Counted from the stretch's first letter, positions 40,928-50,732 are shown. The stretch: DNA of 64,000 nucleotides from Proteiniclasticum sp043951855 (GCF_043951855.1 NZ_JBINJW010000001.1:186001-250000), one strand, 5' to 3'. The notes: generated by a model not told the origin, from the sequence alone. Numbers and translations: made by a program.

Positions 40928-42223
40928 TTATTTCAGATTGAAATAGACTTTAAGCGCCTTCGTGAGATGGAGATGATCCTTCACACCACCCAGCTCTCTT
41001 GCAGAGTGCATGCCAAGGAGCGGATTTCCGATATCCAGCGTTCTTATGGGCAGATGGGTGGAACCGATGGGTCCTATGGTGCTTCCACCGGCAAGATCGC
41101 TTCTGTTCACGAAATACTGATAAGGTACTCCTGCTTCCTCGCAGAGCCCTGCAAAGACGCTCATGGAATCCGCATCGGATGTGTATCTCATGTTGGCTGA
41201 AATCTTCATCACGGGTCCCTTGTTGATGATCGGCCTGCTTGTAGGATCATGCATTTCCGTATAGTTGGGATGCACGCTGTGGGCAAGGTCTGCGGAAATC
41301 ATGAAGGATTTTTCCAGGTTCTTCAGGAAATCCTCTCGGGATCCGCCCAGTCCGTAGAATATTCGCTCCATAAGATCTCTTAAAAGCGTGGAGTCCGCTC
41401 CCTGCTTCGTTGCACTGCCGCACTCTTCGTTGTCGAAGAAAGCGCCAAGGTTGATTCCTGAAAATTCTTCCACAGACTTCATGGCAGTGAAGATGCTGTG
41501 CACGCTGGAGAGGTTGTCCTGACGCTTGGAGGAGATGAATTCTTCATTGAAGCCTACAAGACTTCCTTTTTCCACCTCATACACGAAAAGATCGAAATCA
41601 AGAATCTCACTCACATCCACCTGAAGCTCCTTGGCCACAAGATTCTTCAGAAAGCCTTTTTTCTCGAAATCCTTCTCCGCCATCATGATTACAGGAAGCA
41701 CATGCTTCTGCTTGTTCACTTCCACGCCTTCATTGACCTTTCTGTTCATATGAATGGCCAGAGAAGGAATGTATAGAATCGGTTTTCCGAAATCGATCAG
41801 CGCCGTCTGCGGCTTCATGATGCTCTTCCCTTTCAGCATGACACGTCCTGCAAGAGAAAGCGGTCTGTCAAACCAGGTGGACAGTATAGGCCCTCCATAG
41901 GTTTCCACATTGAGCTTCATAAACCCGTCCTGCAGAATCTCCGCATCTGGTTTGATTCTGAAGGTCGGGGAGTCTGTGTGGGCTCCCGCCATCTTGAATC
42001 CGTTTGTTAAAGGATCCTTGCCGATCTGAACCATGAAAAGAGAGGAATTGTTCTTGATGTAAAAGGCCTTGTCGCCTTCCTGAAGTGTCCAGTCCTCTTC
42101 CCCTTTCAGTTCCTTATATCCCTGCTTCATGAGATCTTTCTTCATAACGTCCACTGCCTGAAAAGCGGTAGATGAGTCATGCAGAAAATCGATCAGATCC
42201 AAAGCCAGTTTTCTTTCTTCCAT
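40928..42223 (-). CDS. M18-family aminopeptidase (aspartyl/leucyl type)
   Basis: A 431-residue cytosolic zinc aminopeptidase of family M18 that removes N-terminal residues from peptides. Metal-binding and catalytic motifs are in order: GAHTDSPTFRIKP (His near residue 81), DNEECGSATKQGA (the catalytic Glu pair near residue 263), a SADLAHSVHPNY segment near residue 310, and the C-terminal HLPIRTLDIGNPLLGMHSARE region near residue 399. The length is normal. GGAGG lies 6 bases before the ATG. Single gene. Confidence 0.95.
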   Translation of the reverse strand: MEERKLALDLIDFLHDSSTAFQAVDVMKKDLMKQGYKELKGEEDWTLQEGDKAFYIKNNSSLFMVQIGKDPLTNGFKMAGAHTDSPTFRIKPDAEILQDGFMKLNVETYGGPILSTWFDRPLSLAGRVMLKGKSIMKPQTALIDFGKPILYIPSLAIHMNRKVNEGVEVNKQKHVLPVIMMAEKDFEKKGFLKNLVAKELQVDVSEILDFDLFVYEVEKGSLVGFNEEFISSKRQDNLSSVHSIFTAMKSVEEFSGINLGAFFDNEECGSATKQGADSTLLRDLMERIFYGLGGSREDFLKNLEKSFMISADLAHSVHPNYTEMHDPTSRPIINKGPVMKISANMRYTSDADSMSVFAGLCEEAGVPYQYFVNRSDLAGGSTIGPIGSTHLPIRTLDIGNPLLGMHSARELGGVKDHLHLTKALKVYFNLK

Positions 42224-42463
42224 TGTTTTCCTCCGTATTTCTAAGTTTTATTTCCATTCTATCATGAGGTGGTCATCTGCGACCAGAAGTGCCTCATGAT
42301 TTAAACATTCCTCTTCCAATATACCACAAAACATATGCCGGAGATACCGTAACCGCCTTCGGATCCCCTTCCTTTCCCAAAAGAATTCATGCTCAGGATA
42401 GCTGATTATATGTTATAATGAATTCTAAAATTATCAGTCTGACAGTAAAGTGAGGAAATCATC

Positions 42464-43639
42464 ATGATCAATAAAATGATAGATAAAGTGGTGGATGGCA
42501 GGGATTTTCAGGTGGCAAAGGAAAGGGAAAGAATTGGCAGAATATCCGGAATGCTGGGCATTCTTCTTAATTTCATCCTCTTTGCAGTAAAGGGCCTTCT
42601 GGGTCTTTTTACAGGGAGTATCGCGCTCATCGCCGATGCCTTCAATAATCTCACCGATACCGCCTCTTCCGTCATCACCATCATCGGATTCAAGATGGCG
42701 GGCAAGGAACCGGATAAGGAACACCCTTACGGCCATGGCCGTATCGAATACCTTACGGGACTGACCATATCTGTACTGATCATTGTCGTAGGATATCAGT
42801 TTGTGGTCTCCTCCTTCAAAAAGATTCTCTCTCCAAGCCCCGTGACCTCCAGCCCACTGATCATCGCAATTCTCGTTCTGTCACTGAGCTTCAAGCTCTT
42901 CATCTACTATTTCAACAAGAGACTGGGGAAGAAAGTGGATTCAAGCACCCTTCTTGCCACTGCACAGGATGCCATAGGTGACGTTCTCACCACTTCTGTG
43001 GTGATCCTTGGACTGATCCTCAGTCAGTATACCGCTCTCCCCGTGGACGGATTCATCGGGGTCCTCATCGCTCTCTACATCATTTTCTCCGGTCTGAGAC
43101 TTTCACTGGAAACCATCAATCCCATACTGGGCGAAAAACCGGAAAAGGAGCTGGCGGATAAAATCAAAAAAAGAGTCCTTTCCTATGAGCATATTCATGG
43201 TGTGCACGATCTGCAGATTCACAATTACGGTCCGGCTAAAACCATGGCCACCATTGATGTGGAAGTGCCTCATGACATGAACCTGGTGGAGCTTCATAAT
43301 GTTGTGGATAAAATCGAAAGGCACATAAGAGAAGATCTGAACATCAGTCTCGTGATCCATGTGGACCCCATCAATTACAAAGATGAACGCTATATGGAAG
43401 TAAAGAAGATTGTTGGAGACATCGCTCTGGGTATCGACAACATCATCTCCTTTCATGATTTCAGATATACCGGCCACAGCGAAGATGAACTCATCATCCT
43501 GGAAGTGGTGGTGGACAGCAGAAACACCTCAGAAAAAGACCGAAGTGAGATCAGGAAGGAGCTGGAAGAGAAGCTTCATCAGCGCTTCAAAACTGCAAGA
43601 ATCATGATCACAGTGGATCTGGATGTTGCAGTACTCTAA
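42464..43639 (+). CDS. Cation diffusion facilitator family metal transporter
   Basis: A 391-residue metal-ion/proton antiporter that exports divalent cations such as zinc, manganese, iron or cobalt. Six membrane helices occupy residues ~20-220; the metal site residues are in DAFNNLTD (helix 2) and the matching TAQDAIGDV (helix 5). HPYGHGRIEYL marks the loop between helices 2 and 3, and the cytoplasmic C-terminal domain begins at VLSYEHIHGVHDLQIHNYGP. The Asn/Asp site (NNLTD) resembles the iron/manganese-type branch more than the zinc type (HxxxD), by inference. An extra ~100-residue C-terminal tail contains a second ferredoxin-like domain. GAGG lies 8 bases before the ATG. Confidence 0.92.
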   Translation: MINKMIDKVVDGRDFQVAKERERIGRISGMLGILLNFILFAVKGLLGLFTGSIALIADAFNNLTDTASSVITIIGFKMAGKEPDKEHPYGHGRIEYLTGLTISVLIIVVGYQFVVSSFKKILSPSPVTSSPLIIAILVLSLSFKLFIYYFNKRLGKKVDSSTLLATAQDAIGDVLTTSVVILGLILSQYTALPVDGFIGVLIALYIIFSGLRLSLETINPILGEKPEKELADKIKKRVLSYEHIHGVHDLQIHNYGPAKTMATIDVEVPHDMNLVELHNVVDKIERHIREDLNISLVIHVDPINYKDERYMEVKKIVGDIALGIDNIISFHDFRYTGHSEDELIILEVVVDSRNTSEKDRSEIRKELEEKLHQRFKTARIMITVDLDVAVL

Positions 43640-43670
43640 GTAAAAAAAGGAATCATCACAGCTGAATAGC

Positions 43671-43731
43671 AGTAATGAAAGCAGCGGCAATGGGGAGTGT
43701 AAATACGCCCATTGCCGCTGCTTTCATTACT
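43671..43731. terminator. Large inverted repeat between the CDF gene and helD
   Basis: Perfect 24-bp arms (43671-43694 with 43708-43731) with a 13-base loop lie between two convergent genes. There is no T tract on the plus strand and only AAAG-type sequence at the other end, so it may protect both messages or block read-through rather than act as a classical terminator. Confidence 0.6.
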
Positions 43732-43752
43732 TGTATGTTCAGATTAAGATTC

Positions 43753-45870
43753 TTAATAGATCATGGTTTCTCTGAAGGTGATTCTGGTCAGTCTGTGCAG
43801 CGCTCTGGTGGCCATAATGTAGTTTATGAGGTCCTTGCCGTCCTCTTCAGCCTTCTCCGCCATGATGACGCCATCAAACTCCAGTCCCTTTGCAAAATAG
43901 GATGGCATGATATAGAGGTCTCCCTTAAGCAGAGCATCTTCACTGTCAATGAGCTTCACGTTGATTTTATTCTTCAGAAGCTGATAGAGCTCCTTTGTGG
44001 TGTTCATGTCTCTTGTGAGGATGCCTATGGTATCCAGTTCGCTTTCCTTGTACTCTCCCACTTTATTCACAATGAGCTCCAGCATATCTTCCATGTTCAT
44101 ATCCTTGTGCTCTTCCACCGGATTTCCGTTTCGTACCAGAGGCACGATTTTCTGGCCGCTCAGGAACTGATTGGCGAAATCCATGATTTCGAAGGTGGAT
44201 CGATAGCTCTTGGTCAGGTCGTAATGTCTCACATCCCGGAAGATCTCACCCAGATCGTTCATGCTGCTTCTACCTTCCAGAATCATCTGGTTGGTATCTC
44301 CTACCACGGTGAAGGAGCTGCATCCTGTGATTTCCTTCAGCGCTTCGAAATGGATCATGGAGTATTCCTGCGCCTCATCCAGCACAATATGGTTCACCTG
44401 ATATGGAAGCTTCAATCCGTGGAGTCTATGCTTCAGATAGAGCATAGGCGCAATGTCGGCTTCCGTATAAAATGCGAAGCTTTTGAGGTCCTGATAACTT
44501 CTCAGATAATCCCCTTCGGAGAGCTCTCTGAATTCCTGTCTCTTTTCGGAAACCAGATGCAGAAGATCTCTCAGCTCGGACTTTCTCATACCGTCCAGCA
44601 TGTTGATGTCATTGCCGTCCGCCTTCATCTTTTTCTTCTTTTCTTCATATTTTCTGTCGATTTCAAAGCGCTTCTCATCTCTCACTTCCTTCAGTCTCTT
44701 GACGATGATTTTCTTCAGTCTTTTGGCACGTCTGAAGAAAGGCATGTATTTGAAGTCCTTCAGCAGTACGTTTTCCATCTCTTCACTGGTGAGAAGAGAT
44801 TTTCCGAGAAACTCAATGTCTTTGAATGCATAGTAGGTCTTCTCCGTTTCCTCGATCTTCGCTTCGAGAACCGAGCGGAAATCCGCGCTTCTTTTCGTTC
44901 TGGCATCGGAAACCAGTTCCTCATCGCCGCTGATCAGCGCTTCCGTGTAATCCTCTCCCATGAACATGGGGCCGTCAAACTCAAGAAGGCTTAAGGCCAG
45001 ATCCTTGAAGGTGTCGTTATGAACACCACCCTCCCCTAGAGATGGGAGCACCTGGGAAATGTAGTCCATGAACATGTTGTTGGGTCCGAGGATCAGCACC
45101 TTGTTCTCCAGCATCTGTCTATAGTTGTAGAGAAGGTAGGCCGTTCTATGGAGTGCAATGGTGGTTTTACCGCTTCCTGCCACACCGTTGACCACAACGA
45201 CTCCTTCACGCTTTTCTCTGATGATCCGGTCCTGCTCTTCCTGAATGGTCATGATGATGTCCTTAAGCTTCTTTCCTGCATTGGAGGAAAGAACCTCAAG
45301 AAGAATCTCATCTCTCACATCCGTCTCTGTATCAAATACCGCTCTCAGTTCTCCTTCTTTTATGAGAAACTGACGTCTGAGGCTGATATCCACATCCACA
45401 TCCCCCATGGGTGCACGGTATTTATCCTTACCCACAGACCCCTTGTAGAACAGGGATGCGATGGGTGCTCTCCAGTCAATGATGAGCGGCTCATACTTCT
45501 CTTCATCCACAAGACCGTATTTCCCGATGTAGATTTCTTCCTCTTCATCCATCCCTTGTTCCAGAAATACCACCTTGCCGAAGTATGGGGTATTGTGAAG
45601 TTCTGTAAGCTCGATGAGCTTCTTCTCGATGGCCTTGTAGGATTCTTCCTGTACAAAACGGTTATGGTCGAAGAAATCGATCTGTTTGTCTTCATCACTT
45701 CTGTATTCATCGATGAGTGTCTTTCGGTATTCCACGATGTCATCATATACGGTTTTCTTCTTGGTGGTGCTTGAGAGAATATCCTCCATGATATGGCTTA
45801 AGACCTTATCCAGATAGGCTCTCTCTTTCTGCAGCTCCTCAGGAGCTAAATCTACATTAAATTCTTTCAT
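43753..45870 (-). CDS. helD: HelD-type RNA polymerase recycling helicase (UvrD-like superfamily 1)
   Basis: A 705-residue SF1 NTPase matching HelD, which removes stalled RNA polymerase from DNA. The Walker A region is VVNGVAGSGKTTIALHRTAYLLYN (near residue 217), followed by VLILGPNNMFMDYISQVLPSLGE. The Walker B DEAQE (VLDEAQEYS near residue 485), GDTNQ (near 515) and the C-terminal motif around KGLEFDGVI (near residue 665) complete the helicase set. The N-terminal coiled-coil arm (residues ~1-120) is typical of HelD. It is 50 bases downstream of ftsH in the same direction and probably shares its transcript. GGAGG lies 6 bases before the ATG. Confidence 0.93.
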   Translation of the reverse strand: MKEFNVDLAPEELQKERAYLDKVLSHIMEDILSSTTKKKTVYDDIVEYRKTLIDEYRSDEDKQIDFFDHNRFVQEESYKAIEKKLIELTELHNTPYFGKVVFLEQGMDEEEEIYIGKYGLVDEEKYEPLIIDWRAPIASLFYKGSVGKDKYRAPMGDVDVDISLRRQFLIKEGELRAVFDTETDVRDEILLEVLSSNAGKKLKDIIMTIQEEQDRIIREKREGVVVVNGVAGSGKTTIALHRTAYLLYNYRQMLENKVLILGPNNMFMDYISQVLPSLGEGGVHNDTFKDLALSLLEFDGPMFMGEDYTEALISGDEELVSDARTKRSADFRSVLEAKIEETEKTYYAFKDIEFLGKSLLTSEEMENVLLKDFKYMPFFRRAKRLKKIIVKRLKEVRDEKRFEIDRKYEEKKKKMKADGNDINMLDGMRKSELRDLLHLVSEKRQEFRELSEGDYLRSYQDLKSFAFYTEADIAPMLYLKHRLHGLKLPYQVNHIVLDEAQEYSMIHFEALKEITGCSSFTVVGDTNQMILEGRSSMNDLGEIFRDVRHYDLTKSYRSTFEIMDFANQFLSGQKIVPLVRNGNPVEEHKDMNMEDMLELIVNKVGEYKESELDTIGILTRDMNTTKELYQLLKNKINVKLIDSEDALLKGDLYIMPSYFAKGLEFDGVIMAEKAEEDGKDLINYIMATRALHRLTRITFRETMIY

Positions 45871-45920
45871 CTATTCCTCCAAAGGCATAGCCGCAATCCA
45901 GAGGGATCACGGCCATACAC

Positions 45921-47954
45921 TTATATTGTGCTGTCTTCGTTCTTATCATCGGCAGATGGGGTTTCAGTTTCCATATCCCCTTCATTCTTTTCATCAATGA
46001 ACCCTGGAGTCTCCGGCGCATCCTCAACATGGATGACCTCCTCCTCGTCATTGGCAATCTGCGCTTTTTCCGCTTCTTCTCTGGAAGCTTTTTCAGATCT
46101 GGAAAGTCCGAAGTCTTCACCCATATACTGTCTAACCACATGCATGAACTCGGGACCTGTTATGGTCTCCTTATCCAGCAGAATCTGTGCAAGTTCAGTC
46201 ATAAGCTCTTTATGCTCTTCCAGTATTTCGATGGCTTTTCTATGGCATGATTTTATGATGGCAAGCGTCTCTTCGTCCACCTTGGCCGCTGTCCGGTCAC
46301 TTACGTTCATGACGGTACGTCCATCCAGATACTGGCTTCTTACGGATTCCGAAGCCATCATATCGAAGGTTTCACTCATTCCATAGAGCGTCACCATTCT
46401 TCTGGCCATGTTTGTTGCCCTTTCAATGTCATTGGACGCACCTGTGGTGATGGAACCGAATTCCACCTCTTCTGCAGCTCTGCCACCAAAGAGGATGGAG
46501 ATTTCTGTTAGCATCTCATCCTTGCTCATGAGATACTTGTCATCTTCCGGAACCTGCATGGTGTATCCTAAGGAACCCATGGTTCGTGGAATGATGGTGA
46601 TCTTCATGACAGGGTCCGTATTCTTCTGCATGGCCGCAACCAGTGCATGGCCGATTTCATGGAAAGCAACGATCCTTTTCTCATTGGGAGACATGATCCT
46701 GTCTTTCTTCTGCTGTCCGGCTATGACAAGCTCAATGGCTTCCTGCAGGTCCTCCTGCATGACATAGGCTCTTCCGTTCTTTACTGCTCGAAGCGCCGCT
46801 TCATTGATCATATTGGCAAGGTCGGCACCTACTGCGCCCGGGGTTCCCTTGGCGATCTCATTGAGATTCACATCGTCACCCATCTTGACCTCTTTGGAGT
46901 GGACTTTAAGAATGGCTTCTCTTCCCTTCAGGTCCGGTGCATCCACAATGATTCTTCTATCGAATCTTCCCGGTCTTAAAAGAGCCTTATCCAGGACTTC
47001 CGGTCTGTTGGTTGCCGCAAGCAGTACAATACCCTTGGAGGAATCAAATCCGTCCATTTCAGCAAGAAGCTGATTCAAGGTCTGTTCTCTTTCGTCATTC
47101 CCGCCGTATCCGCCGGTTTCTCTTGATTTACCGATGGCATCGATCTCATCAATGAAGATGATGCAGGGGGCTTTGGCCATGGCTTCTTTGAAGAGGTCAC
47201 GGACTCTGGCTGCACCCATTCCCACAAACATTTCCACGAAAGCGGAACCTGAAAGGGAGAAGAACGGCACCTTGGCTTCACCGGCTACAGCTTTGGCTAG
47301 AAGGGTCTTACCTGTTCCCGGAGGACCTACAAGCAGCGCTCCTTTAGGCAGCTTTGCACCGATGGCCACATATTTCTTCGGATTATGGAGAAAATCCACA
47401 ATCTCGATGAGGGATTCCTTGGCTTCCTCCTGACCTGCCACATCCTTGAATGTGACACCAGTATCGCTCTCATAAAGCTTCGCCGTGCTTTTTCCGAAGG
47501 ACATCATGCCTCCGCCGCCACGCTTGTCCATACTCTTCAGGATATAATTTCCTAAGAAGAGCAGAAGTCCAAGTGGAAGGATCCATGAAAGAAGGATGGT
47601 CATGATGGGGTTCGCCACCTGCACCGTCGCCACTTCAAAGGGGATTTCCTTCTCCTTGATCAGCTTGATGATGTCTTCATCGTTGCTGATCTGTCCTGTA
47701 TAGAGCGTAAACCCGGAAAGTTCATCGCCTTCCACCATGGTGTACTCGAATTTTCTCTGAGATTCGTCCAGCTTTATGGACTCCACTCGATTCTCCATGA
47801 TGGCGGTATTGAATTCATTATAGGTCTGTTTCTGATTTCTGATGTCATTGGCGAAGTAATTGAATACGGTCACCATGACCAGAACACTGAGGAAGTATAT
47901 GATATAGAATTTTATATTCTTATTCTTCCCAGGCTTGTTGTTGTTACTGTTCAT
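45921..47954 (-). CDS. ftsH: ATP-dependent membrane metalloprotease FtsH
   Basis: A 677-residue membrane-anchored AAA+ zinc protease. Two membrane helices (residues ~15-33 and ~114-140) flank a small extracellular domain, followed by the AAA module with GPPGTGKT (near residue 210), IIFIDEIDA (near 265) and the SRH region RPGRFDRRI. The zinc motif is HEIGH near residue 437 (usual HEAGH, with Ile in a tolerated position), and the third ligand Asp lies in TGASNDIERAT. A long acidic tail ends the protein (after residue ~600). The start was moved 9 codons in to the ATG after AGGGGGC. It begins 10 bases after pepV and is probably in an operon with lepB, pepV and helD. Confidence 0.96.
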   Translation of the reverse strand: MNSNNNKPGKNKNIKFYIIYFLSVLVMVTVFNYFANDIRNQKQTYNEFNTAIMENRVESIKLDESQRKFEYTMVEGDELSGFTLYTGQISNDEDIIKLIKEKEIPFEVATVQVANPIMTILLSWILPLGLLLFLGNYILKSMDKRGGGGMMSFGKSTAKLYESDTGVTFKDVAGQEEAKESLIEIVDFLHNPKKYVAIGAKLPKGALLVGPPGTGKTLLAKAVAGEAKVPFFSLSGSAFVEMFVGMGAARVRDLFKEAMAKAPCIIFIDEIDAIGKSRETGGYGGNDEREQTLNQLLAEMDGFDSSKGIVLLAATNRPEVLDKALLRPGRFDRRIIVDAPDLKGREAILKVHSKEVKMGDDVNLNEIAKGTPGAVGADLANMINEAALRAVKNGRAYVMQEDLQEAIELVIAGQQKKDRIMSPNEKRIVAFHEIGHALVAAMQKNTDPVMKITIIPRTMGSLGYTMQVPEDDKYLMSKDEMLTEISILFGGRAAEEVEFGSITTGASNDIERATNMARRMVTLYGMSETFDMMASESVRSQYLDGRTVMNVSDRTAAKVDEETLAIIKSCHRKAIEILEEHKELMTELAQILLDKETITGPEFMHVVRQYMGEDFGLSRSEKASREEAEKAQIANDEEEVIHVEDAPETPGFIDEKNEGDMETETPSADDKNEDSTI

Positions 47955-47964
47955 CCCTTGCCCC

Positions 47965-49260
47965 CTATTTTGCCAGCTCAATCATGGCATTGGCATAAAT
48001 TCTTGCACAAGTCATCAGATCCTCAGTGAGAATATACTCATCCAGCTGATGCAGTGTATCTTCTCTGCCTGGAAGAAGCGGTCCGAATGCGACGATGTTC
48101 TTCATCATCTTCGCATAGGTGCCTCCACCTATGGCCAGCGGTTCGCTTTCATCACCTGTTTCCTTTGCATAAACATCCATGAGCTTTCTGATGAATGCGG
48201 CGTCCTTGGGATAATAAAGAGGGCCGTCGTGGGAAAGAATCTCAAAGCTGAAGCCTTCCTTCTCAAAAATCGACCTGATCTTCTCCGTCACGTCTTCCAT
48301 GGCGAAAGTCACCGGATAGCGGATATTGATGTATGTGTCAAGATGATTGTTTTCCAGTTTCATTTTACCCAGATTCAGAACCAGTTTTCCTGAAGCTTCA
48401 TCTTCCAGGTCAACGCCCATGTTATGGCCGTCCAAATCCATTGCAAGATTATACTCGAGTACACTTAAAGTGTCCTTAAGCTCACTGAACTCGGGCTTTT
48501 CCTTCATTCCGCGAATCAGGGCGGAAATGGCGTTTTTCCCTTTATGAGGTGTACTTCCATGAGCGGAGACGCCTTCAAAAGACAGGCTCTTCTCCTCGCC
48601 GCTTTCAAGATATCTGACGGACGCTCTGTCCGGCACCATATTCACAGCCTGCCCGCCTTCCAGAGACAGTAGGTTATGCTCTTTCAGCTCCTTGGAAAGT
48701 CTGATCACAAGGATGCCCATTTCCGCATTGATGGCAGGAAAATCCGCATCGGGTGTGAATCCTGAAACCGGCTGCTTTTCACTCTTGAGATAATTCACGA
48801 TGTCTGCTCCACCAGTTTCCTCGCTGGTGCCGAAAATGAGCCTGATTCTGTGCTTCAGGGGCGCTCCTGACTCCTTTACCGCGATGAGCCCGTGAAGGGC
48901 TGCCACCATGGGCCCTTTGTCATCCATGGTGCCTCTCCCGTAGATCCGGTCTCCTGAAACCTCTCCCAGAGGATTCTTTGTCCAGCCTTCTCCCACAGGA
49001 ACCACGTCCAGATGCCCCAGAACAGCCACATAGTCTTCGCCTTCACCATATTCGATGACACCGGCATGTCCATTTACGTTCATGGTCCTGAAGCCGTAGG
49101 CTTTTCCCATGGCCAGAGTCTCTTCCAGCACCGCAGCCACTTTTTCTCCTGCAGGCATACCTTCTTCTGCTTCACCCTGAACTGATTCATAAGATACCAG
49201 TTTCAGCACATCTTCTATGAGTTTTTCTCTGTTGCTTTCTATGATTCTGTTTACTTCCAT
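47965..49260 (-). CDS. pepV: Dipeptidase PepV (M20 family)
   Basis: A 431-residue metallopeptidase that cleaves a broad range of dipeptides. M20 motifs are clear: LGHLDVVPVG near residue 82 with the first zinc His, GRGTMDDKG near residue 112, the catalytic Glu pair in GTSEETGGAD near residue 147, and a C-terminal GGGTYAKMM motif near residue 380. The length is slightly short for PepV but complete. GGAGG lies 8 bases before the ATG. It follows lepB by 45 bases and precedes ftsH by 10, all leftward. Confidence 0.94.
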   Translation of the reverse strand: MEVNRIIESNREKLIEDVLKLVSYESVQGEAEEGMPAGEKVAAVLEETLAMGKAYGFRTMNVNGHAGVIEYGEGEDYVAVLGHLDVVPVGEGWTKNPLGEVSGDRIYGRGTMDDKGPMVAALHGLIAVKESGAPLKHRIRLIFGTSEETGGADIVNYLKSEKQPVSGFTPDADFPAINAEMGILVIRLSKELKEHNLLSLEGGQAVNMVPDRASVRYLESGEEKSLSFEGVSAHGSTPHKGKNAISALIRGMKEKPEFSELKDTLSVLEYNLAMDLDGHNMGVDLEDEASGKLVLNLGKMKLENNHLDTYINIRYPVTFAMEDVTEKIRSIFEKEGFSFEILSHDGPLYYPKDAAFIRKLMDVYAKETGDESEPLAIGGGTYAKMMKNIVAFGPLLPGREDTLHQLDEYILTEDLMTCARIYANAMIELAK

Positions 49261-49305
49261 ATCATTTCCTCCATCCTTTGCCAGTTCAGTCTCATGAACT
49301 GTGTT

Positions 49306-49851
49306 CTATTTCAAAAATCCGATATTATCAAGCGGAAAGATTCTCAGCCCGCCTTTTCCAATGACTTCATCCTTGCTGATATATGGATTCTCCCAGTATC
49401 TTGCATCATTTGATGTCTCTCTGTTGTCTCCAAGAAACAGGAGATGATCTTCCGGCACATCAAATTCCGCGTTGAACATGAAATCATTGACGACATAAGG
49501 CTCTTCTATCTGCACTCCGTCCACAAGAAGAACACCATTTATGAGCTCCACATGTTCTCCTGGCAGTCCGATGAGCCTCTTTATGAGAAGCATGGGATTT
49601 CCATCCTCTCCTGCCAGCTCTTCCGACTCAAAGACCAGAATATCGCCTCTTTTGAAATTATCTTTGTTGTAGGCCTTTAATACAAAGATTTTATCTTCTT
49701 TGTTGATTGTCGGAATCATCGATCCCGTAGGCACTTCAATCCGAAACACCACAAAGGTGTTGATGAGCCATGCCAGAACCAGTGCCGTGGCAATGGGAAT
49801 GAGCCATTCCCGAATGAGATACTGTATTCTGCTGTTTGTTTTCTCTTCCAT
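49306..49851 (-). CDS. lepB: Signal peptidase I
   Basis: A 181-residue membrane-anchored serine protease that removes signal peptides from secreted proteins. One N-terminal membrane helix (residues ~17-37) is followed by the catalytic Ser 44 in PTGSMIPT, the general-base Lys 91 in LLIKRLIGLPGE, and the LGDNRETSNDARYW box near residue 140. It is of the short Gram-positive (SipS) type. The start codon has only a weak AGGT ribosome sequence about 7-11 bases upstream. It heads the lepB-pepV-ftsH-helD run and is divergent from mscL. Confidence 0.95.
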   Translation of the reverse strand: MEEKTNSRIQYLIREWLIPIATALVLAWLINTFVVFRIEVPTGSMIPTINKEDKIFVLKAYNKDNFKRGDILVFESEELAGEDGNPMLLIKRLIGLPGEHVELINGVLLVDGVQIEEPYVVNDFMFNAEFDVPEDHLLFLGDNRETSNDARYWENPYISKDEVIGKGGLRIFPLDNIGFLK

Positions 49852-50118
49852 AAACGCGACCTACTTTCAATATTCTCTTTATTAATTATGAACTTGTTTC
49901 CATAAATATCCATTAAAGTATCCAGTACATCCTCAATTTCTTTAAATGTACTATACTACAGTATACCATACCTTCAGGCAGTTTACATTTTACAAAATGC
50001 ATGCCGCGATCCATTCTCTTCTTCTACAGGAATGCCCACCTGTATTATCCGATAAATCAGAAAATAAGCTTTTCCTATATAGGCACACTATGATATGATT
50101 ATCTCAGGAGGTGAACAA

Positions 50119-50505
50119 ATGAAGACTTTTATGAAAGAATTCAAGGAATTCGCCATCAAAGGTAATGTAGTGGACCTGGCAGTTGCTGTCATTATCGGTG
50201 GTGCTTTCCGTGCAATCATTACATCATTCGTAGATGACATTATCATGCCGCTGATTGCTGCGATCTTTTCCATTCCGGATTTCTCAGAGCTCTCATTCAC
50301 AGCAAACGGCACACCCATCATGATCGGACTGTTCATTCAGGCCATCGTCAATTTCCTTATTGTGGCACTGACGATCTTCTTCGTAGTCAAGCTGATTACC
50401 CGAATGAAGAAGAAGGAGGAAGAAGCTCCTGCAGCATCTCCAGTACCAACCACGGAAGAGGTCCTTCTGACAGAAATCAGAGATCTTTTAAAGGAAAAAC
50501 AGTAA
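50119..50505 (+). CDS. mscL: Large-conductance mechanosensitive channel
   Basis: A 128-residue channel protein that opens under membrane tension to relieve osmotic shock. The N-terminal FKEFAIKGNVVDLAVAVIIGGAF is the typical MscL amphipathic and first membrane helix; the second helix (residues ~75-97) and a charged C-terminal helix with an acidic/proline hinge (KKKEEEAPAASP) follow. The start was placed at 50119, with AGGAGG 7 bases upstream, instead of the ORF's earlier ATG. A 56-residue membrane protein follows 16 bases later and shares its terminator. Confidence 0.96.
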   Translation: MKTFMKEFKEFAIKGNVVDLAVAVIIGGAFRAIITSFVDDIIMPLIAAIFSIPDFSELSFTANGTPIMIGLFIQAIVNFLIVALTIFFVVKLITRMKKKEEEAPAASPVPTTEEVLLTEIRDLLKEKQ

Positions 50506-50521
50506 CTGTGGAGGCAGCAAA

Positions 50522-50692
50522 ATGGTCAACGGTGTAAAGCAGATGCTGTTAGGCGTTGGATTATCAGGACTGGCGATCAGTTTACTGGTCGTCTCGATTG
50601 GTACAGACTCATCGGCTTATTTTTTCTCTGGATTTATTCTCGAAATCATCGCTTTCTTCATTCTGTTAAATGGATATTCGATGAAAGACTAG
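50522..50692 (+). CDS. Small membrane protein (56 aa), in operon with mscL
   Basis: A 56-residue protein of two hydrophobic helices: residues ~9-25 (LLGVGLSGLAISLLVVS) and ~33-50 (YFFSGFILEIIAFFILL), separated by a short polar loop. GGAGG lies 7 bases before the ATG, and the stop is followed by a terminator. I do not recognise the family; the position directly after mscL suggests a membrane-stress or accessory role, but that is inference. Confidence 0.72.
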   Translation: MVNGVKQMLLGVGLSGLAISLLVVSIGTDSSAYFFSGFILEIIAFFILLNGYSMKD

Positions 50693-50705
50693 AAGGTTCA
50701 ACACG

Positions 50706-50732
50706 AAAGCATCCTTATGAGGGTGCTTTTTG
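50706..50732 (+). terminator. Terminator of the mscL operon
   Basis: AAAGCATCC (50706-50714) pairs with GGGTGCTTT (50721-50729) with one G-U pair, followed by TT. It lies 13 bases after the 56-residue gene. Confidence 0.8.

Noticed and set aside
43675..44994. Long 439-codon plus-strand ORF opposite helD
   Set aside because: It lies wholly antisense to a clear HelD gene, has no ribosome site at its start, and its translation has no family features.
45921..47954. FtsH inactivated at its zinc motif (HEIGH instead of HEAGH)
   Set aside because: The two histidines and the glutamate are intact, the middle residue is variable in the family, and the third ligand region is present.
49952..49965. TATACT-AC-AGTATA palindrome upstream of lepB as an operator
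   Set aside because: It lies in an AT-rich promoter area where such sequences arise by chance and overlaps possible -10 elements; no second copy was noticed.
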